Below, piece after piece: positions 1 through 5,684 of a DNA stretch of 5,951 nucleotides (positions are counted from its first letter, which is position 1; each line of letters opens with the position of its first letter). The notes beneath the pieces are model-generated. The model had not been told where the DNA came from. It made no database searches and saw only the letters and a program-made list of their open reading frames with translations. Origin of the DNA: Spirochaetia bacterium (GTDB taxonomy: Bacteria > Spirochaetota > Spirochaetia > Treponematales > Treponemataceae); the NCBI GenBank assembly GCA_900769975.1, contig CAAGIR010000117.1, forward strand, positions 1-5,951. The letters run 5' to 3'. A program made the translations under genes and the position numbers.

Positions 1-96
1 CGCACATTTGTGCTACACGCTATTTGTGGTATGGGAACTTATTTACTAGCCGCTTTGCGGCTGCCACAAATAGAGTGTTTTTGCCCCACAATTCGC
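1..96. repeat. Palindromic intergenic element, copy 1 (cut by left edge)
   Basis: The first 65 bases recur almost unchanged at 228-293: the first 40 are identical, followed by a few substitutions and one indel. Copy 1 folds on itself. CACGCTATTTGTGG (16-29) pairs with CCACAAATAGAGTG (64-77) with one mismatch, and inside it AGCCGC (48-53) pairs with GCGGCT (57-62) around a TTT loop. CCACAATTCGC (86-96) is close to the reverse complement of GCGAGATTGTGG, which precedes copy 2 at 208-219. The full element is therefore probably a long imperfect inverted repeat whose left end lies outside the window. There is no transposase. A small non-autonomous mobile element or a structured intergenic repeat both fit. 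Confidence 0.75.
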
Positions 97-123
97 TTCC
101 TTACGCCTGATTTTTCCTTACTG

Positions 124-157
124 TTTTTTATGCGGTTACCTTACAATGCATAAAAAA
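124..157. repeat. Perfect 10-bp inverted repeat with T/A-rich arms
   Basis: TTTTTTATGC (124-133) and GCATAAAAAA (148-157) are exact reverse complements around a 14-base loop, and the match continues imperfectly outward. The loop contains CCTTACAAT, which also occurs at 292-300 and 3003-3011 in other repeat modules of this window. On the minus strand the right arm becomes a hairpin ending in T residues, which would resemble a terminator for anything transcribed leftward. On the plus strand it is only a hairpin. The function is unknown. Confidence 0.5.
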
Positions 158-207
158 AAACGGAGGGTGCCGCATAAAAGATTAGCACTACGAATAGGCT
201 TTCGGGC

Positions 208-293
208 GCGAGATTGTGGTTCAAAATCGCACATTTGTGCTACACGCTATTTGTGGTATGGGAACTTGTTTTCTAGCCGCTTTGGCGGCTGCC
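208..293. repeat. Palindromic intergenic element, copy 2 (half copy)
   Basis: Positions 228-293 repeat 1-65. The small hairpin is kept exactly: AGCCGC at 275-280 and GCGGCT at 285-290. The only indel between the copies lies in the loop (TTTG here, TTT in copy 1). The outer right arm found in copy 1 (CCACAAATAG, 64-73) is missing. Instead the sequence passes through CCTTACAAT into the A-rich leader of gene 1. This copy looks like a left half joined to the gene's 5' leader. An open frame running through it would extend gene 1 upstream by 38 codons but is best read as repeat, not protein. Confidence 0.75.
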
Positions 294-317
294 TTACAAT
301 GCAGAAAAAAACGGAAT

Positions 318-322
318 GGAGG
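318..322 (+). promoter_or_regulatory. Shine-Dalgarno of gene 1
   Basis: GGAGG lies 7 bases before the ATG at 330. It decides the start. The in-frame upstream start near 216 would translate through the repeat at 208-293 and has no comparable ribosome binding site. Confidence 0.85.
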
Positions 323-329
323 ATTGGAT

Positions 330-1151
330 ATGGTTGCTATTTACAATTTGCCTTTTTGGTCGGCTTTTTTGATTTTCATTATGTTTTCTTTTATCGGCTG
401 GGTAAGCGAAGTTTTTTATGTGGGTGTTACTTCTGCTCATAAATTTGTGAACAGAGGTTTTCTGCATGGACCGCTTTGTCCTGTTTATGGTTTTGGCGGG
501 GTTGTTATCCTTACTTTGCCGCCTTCCCTTTATGCTACCTGGATTCCTTTGTTTTTTGCTTCTATGATTTTATGCACAATTGTGGAATATTTTGTGAGCT
601 GGCTCATGGAAAAACTTTTTCACACACGATGGTGGGATTATTCGCATTATAAAATACAATTAAATGGAAGAATATGCCTTTTAAATTCTATTTTGTTCGG
701 ATTTTTGGGCTTGGGCGTAATTCATTTTGTGTATCCGCCTATTCTTAAACTGTTAAACTCGCTGGGACAGATTGTTATAAACGTAACGGGCGAAATAATT
801 TTTGTAGTTTTGATGGTGGACCTTTTCTTTACCGTTTACAAACTTATCAATTTTTCTAAGGCTATGCAAAAACTTAAAGATTTGCGTGAAACTATAACTA
901 CTCACTACGGTCAGGAAGAATGGCTTAAAAAAGGTTCATTTACCGAAATGATTGCTTCTGTAAAGGAACAGGCCGAACTTAAAAAAGAAGCCTTTAACCA
1001 GAAATTTCTGGAAAAACTGGAAAAAGTTCAGTCTTTGCCGCATAACACTGTAGAATCGTTTGTTAAACGCTTTCCTTCTATAAAAAGTAACCAGTATATG
1101 GAAGAATTAAACATGTTTAAGGAAAGGATTAAGAACAGAATTAAGAAATAG
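330..1151 (+). CDS. PF06541-type membrane protein ('putative ABC transporter permease')
   Basis: The 273-residue product has a membrane half followed by a charged cytoplasmic tail. The first helix and following loop carry the family signature: FSFIGWVSEVFY (residues 19-30), then KFVNRGFLHGPLCPVYGFG (38-56). Further hydrophobic segments lie at about 57-92, 117-145 and 147-172. Residues 175-273 are rich in Lys and Glu and probably helical, partly coiled coil. Proteins of this family are annotated as putative ABC transporter permeases (ABC_trans_CmpB), but the transported substrate and even a transport role are not established, and no ATPase or binding protein lies next to it. The start at 330 is set by GGAGG 7 bases upstream and by the hydrophobic N-terminus that follows. 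The frame stays open upstream through a repeat copy, so automatic annotation may overextend it. No convincing promoter was found in the repeat leader. The next gene is 245 bases downstream with its own promoter, so this one is probably monocistronic within the window. Confidence 0.85.
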   Translation: MVAIYNLPFWSAFLIFIMFSFIGWVSEVFYVGVTSAHKFVNRGFLHGPLCPVYGFGGVVILTLPPSLYATWIPLFFASMILCTIVEYFVSWLMEKLFHTRWWDYSHYKIQLNGRICLLNSILFGFLGLGVIHFVYPPILKLLNSLGQIVINVTGEIIFVVLMVDLFFTVYKLINFSKAMQKLKDLRETITTHYGQEEWLKKGSFTEMIASVKEQAELKKEAFNQKFLEKLEKVQSLPHNTVESFVKRFPSIKSNQYMEELNMFKERIKNRIKK

Positions 1152-1166
1152 GCAATCATTTTATGC

Positions 1167-1290
1167 TCGACGGAACGGCAAGGTGTATGGAGTGCCGCCG
1201 AAGGCGTTCTGGAGTGGAACGTAGTGGAACGGAAGAATGGAGCGACAGCGTAAGCACGTAACACACCGGTTTTGCGCAGCAAAATGCCTG
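1167..1290. repeat. GC-rich hairpin-containing intergenic element
   Basis: This spacer is clearly richer in G and C than the genes on either side. It contains a CGCC-GAA-GGCG hairpin (1196-1206), AGTGGAACG twice with a 10-base period (1213-1221 and 1223-1231), and a TTTTGC-GCA-GCAAAA hairpin (1270-1284). The same 6-bp stem, with a TAC loop, recurs at 2918-2932 in another intergenic element. No coding frame here looks real. The 84-codon open frame on the minus strand (1028-1282) runs antisense into gene 1 and is not supported. It resembles the dispersed intergenic repeats of Treponema genomes, by general resemblance only. Confidence 0.5.
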
Positions 1291-1324
1291 AAATAATAAG
1301 AAAAAAAATTAAGAAAATTTCCTA

Positions 1325-1353
1325 TTGTTTCGTGATGTCTGTTAGTTTATAAT
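1325..1353 (+). promoter_or_regulatory. Sigma70-type promoter of the phosphohexomutase gene
   Basis: TTGTTT (1325-1330) and a consensus TATAAT (1348-1353) are separated by exactly 17 bases. The predicted start of transcription is near 1360, giving a leader of about 37 bases that carries AAGG at 1385-1388, 8 bases before the ATG at 1397. It is the best promoter match in the window, and its position agrees with independent expression of the gene. No operator is evident. Confidence 0.7.
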
Positions 1354-1396
1354 TATGTGGCTTTATGAAAAATTTTGAAGATTTAAGGCGGTTTTT

Positions 1397-2896
1397 ATGG
1401 ATTTATTGAAATTGCAAAATGGCAGTGATATTCGTGGTGTGGCTGTTGAAGGTGTAGAAGGCGAAAATGTTAACCTTACTCCAGATATTGCCCGAAAAAT
1501 TGGGTGTGCTTTTGTGAGCTGGTTGGAAAAAAAGAGTGGTAACCTTGCGTGTAGTTTGAAAATTGGTGTTGGTCGGGATTCTAGAATTTCCGGACCTTCT
1601 CTTGCTGATGCTTTAATGGAAGGGATGATTAGTGCGGGGGCTACTGTGGTGGACTGTTCTATGGCGACTACTCCTGCTATGTTTATGTCTATTGTTTTTG
1701 ACGAAACTAATTTTGATGGTGCTGCTATGATTACAGCGAGTCACCTGCCTTTTAATAGAAACGGAATTAAATTTTTTAATCAGGAAGGCGGGCTGGAACA
1801 CGAGGATATTACGGAAATTTTAAATCTTGCCAGTTTGTTAAATCCTGCAAAAATTCCTGGTAATATTCAGTCTTTTGATTTGCTTTCTGTTTATGCTGAT
1901 TATCTTAAAAATAAAATTTCTGATGCTTTGGGTGGTAGCGAAAAACCTCTGGCTGGGCTGCATATTGTGGTAGACAGCGGTAACGGTGCCAGCGGATTTT
2001 TTGTTGATAAAATTTTGCAACCTCTTGGAGCCGACACTTCTGGCAGTCAGTTTTTAGAACCAGACGGAACTTTTCCAAACCACATTCCAAACCCAGAAAA
2101 CAAGCAGGCAATGGAAGCAATCCGCAGTGCTGTGCTGAATAATCACGCAGATTTGGGGCTTATTTTTGATACTGATGTGGACAGAATGTCTGCTGTTTTG
2201 TCGGACGGCAGCGAAGTTAACAGGGACAGCATTATCGCTATGATTTCTGCTATCCTCGCCCCGCAATATCCTGGCTCTACTATCATTACAGATTCTGTTA
2301 CTTCTGACCGCCTTACTTACTTTTTGCAGGATATTTTGGGTCTAAAGCATCTTTGCTATATGCGCGGCTACAAAAATGTCATAAACAAGCAAAAGGAACT
2401 GAACAGCAAAGGAATTATCGCTCCGCTTGCTATGGAAACTTCGGGACATGGTGCTTTAAAAGACAATTATTACCTGGATGATGGTGCTTTTCTCGCTGTA
2501 AAACTTGTGATTGCGCTTGCACAGTCTGCAAAAGAAGGCAAAAAACTTGATTCCCTTATCGAAAAACTTCCGCCACTTGTCGAAGAAGCTGAATACCGTT
2601 TTAAAATTCAAGGGGATGATTTTAAAGAATACGGTAAATCTGTTTTGGAAGACTTTAAAAAGCGTGCTGCCGAATGTGGTTACGATATGCCTCAGTCTTA
2701 TGAAGGTGTGCGCCTTTCGTTCAAAGGGGACAAAGGTGAAGATGTTCAGGGCTGGATTTTGCTTCGTTTAAGTCTGCATGACCCTGTTATGCCTATGAAT
2801 ATAGAAGGTGCACGCAAAGGCGACCTGGCAAAACTTGTAGAAATTGCAAAAAAACTCACCGAAGGTTTTGACCGGCTCGACAGAAGTTGTTTTTAG
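1397..2896 (+). CDS. Phosphoglucomutase/phosphomannomutase (alpha-D-phosphohexomutase)
   Basis: The enzyme interconverts the 1- and 6-phosphates of glucose and/or mannose in the cytoplasm, feeding glycolysis and nucleotide-sugar synthesis. All four domain signatures are present in the 499-residue product. TASHLPFNRNG (113-123) carries the phosphorylated serine, Ser115. DTDVDR (258-263) is the Mg-binding loop, with Asp258, Asp260 and Asp262. METSGHGALKDNYYLDDGA (346-364) is the sugar-recognition loop. RLSLHDPVMP (457-466), followed by NIE at 468-470, is the phosphate-binding loop of domain 4. The phosphoserine loop reads HLP rather than the common HNP, and the metal loop is DTDVDR rather than DGDGDR. 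Both are features I associate with the subgroup that includes plant-like phosphohexomutases, so they are probably not defects. The length is normal for the superfamily. The start follows AAGG with 8-base spacing and a strong promoter. Choosing between glucose and mannose substrates is not possible from sequence alone. Confidence 0.95.
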   Translation: MDLLKLQNGSDIRGVAVEGVEGENVNLTPDIARKIGCAFVSWLEKKSGNLACSLKIGVGRDSRISGPSLADALMEGMISAGATVVDCSMATTPAMFMSIVFDETNFDGAAMITASHLPFNRNGIKFFNQEGGLEHEDITEILNLASLLNPAKIPGNIQSFDLLSVYADYLKNKISDALGGSEKPLAGLHIVVDSGNGASGFFVDKILQPLGADTSGSQFLEPDGTFPNHIPNPENKQAMEAIRSAVLNNHADLGLIFDTDVDRMSAVLSDGSEVNRDSIIAMISAILAPQYPGSTIITDSVTSDRLTYFLQDILGLKHLCYMRGYKNVINKQKELNSKGIIAPLAMETSGHGALKDNYYLDDGAFLAVKLVIALAQSAKEGKKLDSLIEKLPPLVEEAEYRFKIQGDDFKEYGKSVLEDFKKRAAECGYDMPQSYEGVRLSFKGDKGEDVQGWILLRLSLHDPVMPMNIEGARKGDLAKLVEIAKKLTEGFDRLDRSCF

Positions 2897-2909
2897 TTTT
2901 TTTATTATA

Positions 2910-3020
2910 CGGGCGGCTTTTGCTACGCAAAAACAGGCTTTTCAGGGTTCCGCTGTCGCTTCATTCGACGCAGCAAGCTGCTTACGAACGGGCCAAGCCC
3001 GCCCTTACAATCCTTGCCGC
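2910..3020. repeat. GC-rich multi-hairpin element between convergent genes
   Basis: The element lies between the mutase stop (2896) and the minus-strand gene that ends at 3025. GGGCGG near the left end (2911-2916) matches CCGCCC near the right end (within 2995-3004) as terminal inverted repeats with one bulge. Inside are three short perfect hairpins: TTTTGC-TAC-GCAAAA (2918-2932), GCAGC-AA-GCTGC (2970-2981) and CGGGC-CAA-GCCCG (2989-3001). The word CCTTACAAT (3003-3011) follows the right arm, as it follows a hairpin at 292-300. No U-tract follows the hairpins on either strand, so it is not a canonical intrinsic terminator, although its place suggests it could slow converging transcription. 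It resembles dispersed Treponema intergenic repeats. Confidence 0.6.
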
Positions 3021-3024
3021 TTCA

Positions 3025-3675
3025 TCACAAAACCGTTCTGCTTCCAATAAATGCTGTTACGCTTTTTTCCGGTGCCATTATTAATGTGTCCATTAGTGTA
3101 AGTCCAATTCTTGTGCAGGGCAATAACGAAAAAAAGTTTTTCTGCATGTCAAGCGGAACATCTCCGTAACCGGGGCTGTATCGGGGCTTTATGGTTTTTC
3201 CCTGCTTTTCTGCATCTTCTTTTATTTTTGCGTTTACGTAATCTACAAGTTTTTCTATGAACATAGCCCCTGCTCCCTGCAAAACGGCCGCCATTGCCGG
3301 ATTTACGTTTTGTTCCCTCCTGATTACATTGTCCACCTGCGGACCTACTGTTGCCGCCATTAAATAAACACTGGAACAGCCGTGTAAATTTCGTCCTAAA
3401 TCTTTAGAAAAAAACTCTAATCCTGCAAAAGAAATTTTGTACAGTTCATCATTTTGTGCTTCATCATTTTGTGCCACAAGTTCTAGCGGAAATTCCTGAA
3501 ACACCGCCTGAGGCTTTAACACTAAAATCAGTTTTTCACAGGCATTTTTAATCATAGCAAATATTTTTTCATCTGGAAGCGTAAGTTTTGAATATCCAAT
3601 ATATCGTGCTGCTTCCAAAAAATCTTTTTCCTGTGGCAAAAAAAGTTCCGTTTTCGGAAATAAAAAATGTGCCAT
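3025..3675 (-). CDS. Vitamin B12-dependent methionine synthase activation-domain-like protein
   Basis: In MetH, this domain binds S-adenosylmethionine to re-methylate oxidised cobalamin. Stand-alone versions like this 216-residue protein may serve a split MetH or another corrinoid protein. The diagnostic stretch is RYSPGYGDVPLDMQ (165-178), matching the RxxxGYxxxP SAM-binding motif with Arg165, Gly169, Tyr170 and Pro174. It is preceded by LMAATVGPQVD (105-115) and followed by IGLTLMDTLIMAPEKSVTAFIG (190-211, seen as two blocks). The start ATG follows GGAGG by 4 bases. The gene stops with two tandem TGA codons right at the edge of the repeat element at 2910-3020. Many relatives have a Cys-rich tail after this point, which is absent here. 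That could be natural or could reflect repeat insertion. AQNDE is duplicated at residues 68-77. No methionine synthase gene lies in the window. It is 72 bases downstream of the Gx gene and probably in the same transcript. Confidence 0.85.
   Translation of the reverse strand: MAHFLFPKTELFLPQEKDFLEAARYIGYSKLTLPDEKIFAMIKNACEKLILVLKPQAVFQEFPLELVAQNDEAQNDELYKISFAGLEFFSKDLGRNLHGCSSVYLMAATVGPQVDNVIRREQNVNPAMAAVLQGAGAMFIEKLVDYVNAKIKEDAEKQGKTIKPRYSPGYGDVPLDMQKNFFSLLPCTRIGLTLMDTLIMAPEKSVTAFIGSRTVL
3446..3475. repeat. 15-bp tandem duplication inside the MetH-activation-like gene
   Basis: TCATCATTTTGTGCT (3446-3460) is followed directly by TCATCATTTTGTGCC (3461-3475), differing only in the last base. 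Because 15 is a multiple of 3, the frame is kept and the protein reads AQNDEAQNDE (residues 68-77) in a loop ahead of the conserved core. It looks like a recent slippage duplication. Confidence 0.9.
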
Positions 3676-3747
3676 TCATCCTCCAAAAAAAGCGGGAATT
3701 TCCGTCAAGTTTTGTCAATTATTATCGCCAATTATCGTCAAGCTTCT

Positions 3748-4815
3748 TCAAGTTTCGTAGCAAACGGTATTTTTAATTCTTTGAAAAACATTTCCCGGCG
3801 AAGTTTTAAATCTTTCTATTATAATAGTAAAATAATTTATCACCAGCGACAAAAATCCTGTTTTGCCTGTAGAAAATGATGTAACTGTCACCGACTGACT
3901 AAAACTTGCCGCCGCCGAAAGTTTTGCCGCTTTTACAATTCCGCTAATTAACGCTCCCTGCGTAACTGAAAAATTCCGAATTTTCAAAAGCACTTTCCCG
4001 TTTGGAACAAAAAGTGAAAACAAAATTACAAACAGCCACAACCACACGTAAATTATTATTTTGATTTTCCGTCTGCATACAGTCTGAATTATAAAGGCAG
4101 CCGTCATAAACAAAAGAGAAACATAAACATTTTTAAGAAAAAACGTCGTCACACACAAAACTAAAATAATAACCGTAAAAAATAGCGACCTGTGTTTCTG
4201 AAGATTTTCGCTGCTTTCTTCTTTTATCATTGCGGAATGTGAAATTTTTATCTGGTTATTTTCCACAATTTTTTGAAGGTTCAATTGCAAGCATAAAAAC
4301 GCCGTAACAAATCCACTTAAAATGCTAAAAACGAGCATTGGTGCAAGTAATGCAAACGTACTTTTTCCTACATAAAAACTGCACAGTAAAATCTGTATAA
4401 AACTGCTTATTGCTGCACCAAAAATCGAAATACCGTAAAGTGAACAGAATTTTTGTCTGCAAATTACATTCAGCTTATTCAAAAAAAACATACTTATACC
4501 GCTTACAAACGCCTGCACTATGGAAATCAAAAAAAACGGAGAAAAAAGCGTACCGTTAAAAATACCGCCTGTTACTGTTTTTACTATAATCAACACCAAA
4601 AAATATGGAAAACTTAAATCCAGCGTTCCCAAAATAATAATATTTGTAAGTCCCAGTTTAAAAAACGGAGTAAAACGCGGCAAAAGCATTTCTGCATAAG
4701 AAAGAAACAAAGAAAGTGCCGTTAAAAATGCCATTTTTTCTGATAAAATACTGTTTTGCGGATTATTTCTGTTACTTTTTCCATTTTCCTGATTTTTGCT
4801 AGTTTGAAACGGCAT
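3748..4815 (-). CDS. Gx-family membrane protein ('heptaprenyl diphosphate synthase component I') with EcfT-like C-terminal half
   Basis: The 355-residue membrane protein has two parts. The N-terminal part (about 28-175) matches the Hpre_diP_synt_I/Gx transporter family (PF07456), with KLGLTNIIILG (53-63) and FNGTLFSPFFLISIVQ (86-101). Despite the family name, these are hydrophobic proteins resembling ECF-transporter S-components, not enzymes. The second part (about 209-330) has a new hydrophobic stretch and then VPNGKVLLKIRNFSVTQGAL (270-289) and SGIVKAAKLSAAASFSQ (291-307). These recall the CbiQ/EcfT transmembrane subunit, although its C-terminal Ala-Arg-Gly coupling motif is not visible. 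The start at 4815 is chosen for AGAGGA just upstream and because it leaves only a 17-base overlap with the NusG-II gene. The open frame extends upstream by 34 codons but only as a shadow of that gene. The overlap implies translational coupling. The substrate is unknown; a role in prenyl-diphosphate synthesis is an old annotation I would not rely on. Confidence 0.8.
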   Translation of the reverse strand: MPFQTSKNQENGKSNRNNPQNSILSEKMAFLTALSLFLSYAEMLLPRFTPFFKLGLTNIIILGTLDLSFPYFLVLIIVKTVTGGIFNGTLFSPFFLISIVQAFVSGISMFFLNKLNVICRQKFCSLYGISIFGAAISSFIQILLCSFYVGKSTFALLAPMLVFSILSGFVTAFLCLQLNLQKIVENNQIKISHSAMIKEESSENLQKHRSLFFTVIILVLCVTTFFLKNVYVSLLFMTAAFIIQTVCRRKIKIIIYVWLWLFVILFSLFVPNGKVLLKIRNFSVTQGALISGIVKAAKLSAAASFSQSVTVTSFSTGKTGFLSLVINYFTIIIERFKTSPGNVFQRIKNTVCYET

Positions 4816-5170
4816 CAAAATCCTCTTTTGCACTGCTGCTTTTTTTTGTTTCGCTCTGTACCTGAATAAACACTTTATTTGGCAGGCAGACAATATTTTT
4901 TGACCACCCTGCTGCAACGCACGTTTTATTTGGACATTCAGAATCCAAAACCCTTACTTCATCATCACAAATTTCAAAAGTGGTAATGCCGTTTTCGCCT
5001 TTTACCGTAAAAATTCCTTCGTTTTCAAGAGAATATTCATATTCGCTGTTTCCTGCCTGCACATAAACTTTTCCGTTTTCTGTGTTCGCAGTATTTTTTA
5101 TAAGTAAAACGCTCAAAACTATCAGAAAAACCACAAAAACTATGTCAAAAGGTAAAACCCGGACTTTCAT
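4799..5170 (-). CDS. NusG domain II-containing membrane-anchored protein
   Basis: The 123-residue product begins with a short basic N-terminus and one hydrophobic helix (about 8-25), probably a membrane anchor or uncleaved signal. The rest is a beta-rich NusG_II domain (PF07009) with the hallmark blocks VRVLDSECPNKTCVAAGW (72-89) and NIVCLPNKVFIQV (92-104). Cys79, Cys84 and Cys95 are conserved in the family and could form a disulfide or bind a ligand outside the cytoplasm; Cys68 is additional. The last 17 residues are polar. This family is not the transcription factor NusG and has no known activity. It is commonly found beside Gx-family genes, as here, where its end overlaps the next gene by 17 bases. 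The start at 5170 is preferred to a TTG 22 codons upstream, which would prepend a stretch overlapping the divergent promoter region. No clear Shine-Dalgarno precedes the ATG. Confidence 0.85.
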   Translation of the reverse strand: MKVRVLPFDIVFVVFLIVLSVLLIKNTANTENGKVYVQAGNSEYEYSLENEGIFTVKGENGITTFEICDDEVRVLDSECPNKTCVAAGWSKNIVCLPNKVFIQVQSETKKSSSAKEDFDAVSN

Positions 5171-5177
5171 AATCACA

Positions 5178-5207
5178 ATTTTACTATATTTTACAAATAA
5201 AATACAA
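5178..5207 (-). promoter_or_regulatory. Candidate promoter of the NusG-II/Gx operon
   Basis: On the minus strand TTGTAT (5207-5202) and TAAAAT (5183-5178) are 18 bases apart. The -10-like box ends 7 bases before the ATG at 5170, so transcription would start at or next to the start codon. The region is very AT-rich, so chance matches are likely. Confidence 0.4.
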
Positions 5208-5218
5208 GAACAAAAGAA

Positions 5219-5248
5219 TAGACGAAATCTCCACAAATTGTATATTAT
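5219..5248 (+). promoter_or_regulatory. Candidate promoter of the prepilin peptidase gene
   Basis: TAGACG (5219-5224) resembles a -35 box, and TATTAT (5243-5248) lies 18 bases on; an overlapping TATATT sits at 5241-5246. The TATTAT box ends 7 bases before the ATG at 5256, mirroring the opposite promoter. The -35 match is weak and the background is AT-rich. Confidence 0.35.
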
Positions 5249-5255
5249 TGTCAGT

Positions 5256-5681
5256 ATGGTTTATGAAATTTTGCAGTTTTGCGTGATATTCATATTTTCA
5301 CTTATTTGTTCCGTACAGGACATAAAACACAGAAATTTCCCTGTTTTTGTAATTGTACTTTCGTATATAAGTGCCGTCGCCATTCACTTGCTTTTTGCTC
5401 CAGAAATCTTTTTTCACAGGCTGTCTAGTGCTTTGCTTTTTGGGCTGTTTTACTTAATCATAAAAATCATAACCAAAAATCAGATAGGCTTGGGTGATAT
5501 TTTATTTGCCGTTTTTCAAGGATTTTTTCTTAAAATACAATTCCTGCCTTTAACAGTAATTTTAAGCATTATTTTTGCCCTTCTTTTCTATTTTATTTTC
5601 GTTAAGCGTAACAAACAAAAACAAATCCCGTTCATTCCTTGTATGTCTTTATCGCTAATCATCACTTTTTTTATATATTAA
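5256..5681 (+). CDS. Minimal A24-family prepilin peptidase (GxGD aspartyl protease)
   Basis: The 141-residue, almost entirely hydrophobic protein carries both catalytic aspartates of the peptidase A24 family. Asp22 lies in CSVQDIKHRNFP (18-29), the motif after the first helix, and Asp81 lies in IGLGDILFA (77-85), the GxGD motif. About five to six membrane segments follow one another (roughly 5-20, 29-48, 53-73, 82-97, 98-116, 127-141). The final IPFIP (124-128) matches the conserved C-terminal block. The N-terminal methyltransferase domain of classical PilD is missing, as in small archaeal and Tad-type peptidases. It would cleave class III signal peptides of pilins, but no pilin or secretion gene is in the window. 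The start at 5256 gives the expected N-terminus. The frame is open further upstream, but only inside the divergent gene. There is no clear Shine-Dalgarno. The basic residue often found two after the GxGD Asp is replaced by Leu. Confidence 0.85.
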   Translation: MVYEILQFCVIFIFSLICSVQDIKHRNFPVFVIVLSYISAVAIHLLFAPEIFFHRLSSALLFGLFYLIIKIITKNQIGLGDILFAVFQGFFLKIQFLPLTVILSIIFALLFYFIFVKRNKQKQIPFIPCMSLSLIITFFIY

Positions 5682-5684
5682 ATT

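Noticed and set aside
1..300. CRISPR array
   Set aside because: There are only two copies of a 65-base unit, at one long spacing and with palindromic structure, without regular repeats and spacers.
146..442. 98-codon plus-strand open frame
   Set aside because: It runs through the repeat leader and then overlaps gene 1 in another frame. It has no family features.
1028..1282. 84-codon minus-strand open frame
   Set aside because: It is antisense to the end of gene 1 and crosses the GC-rich intergenic element, with no plausible domain and no ribosome binding site.
2896..2932. Intrinsic terminator after the mutase gene
   Set aside because: The T-tract precedes the hairpins instead of following them, so the order is wrong for plus-strand termination.
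2844..3084. Two overlapping plus-strand open frames after the mutase gene
   Set aside because: They begin inside the mutase gene and continue through the hairpin repeat. They are products of the repeat's open frames, not protein-like.
3676..3747. Possible internal promoter between the Gx and MetH-activation-like genes
   Set aside because: TTGAC-like and GATAAT-like words exist on the minus strand, but none pair at 16-18 bp spacing. Co-transcription is simpler.
3588..3879. Plus-strand open frames over the gap between the MetH-activation-like and Gx genes
   Set aside because: They are antisense to two well-supported minus-strand genes and have low-complexity Ser/Phe content.
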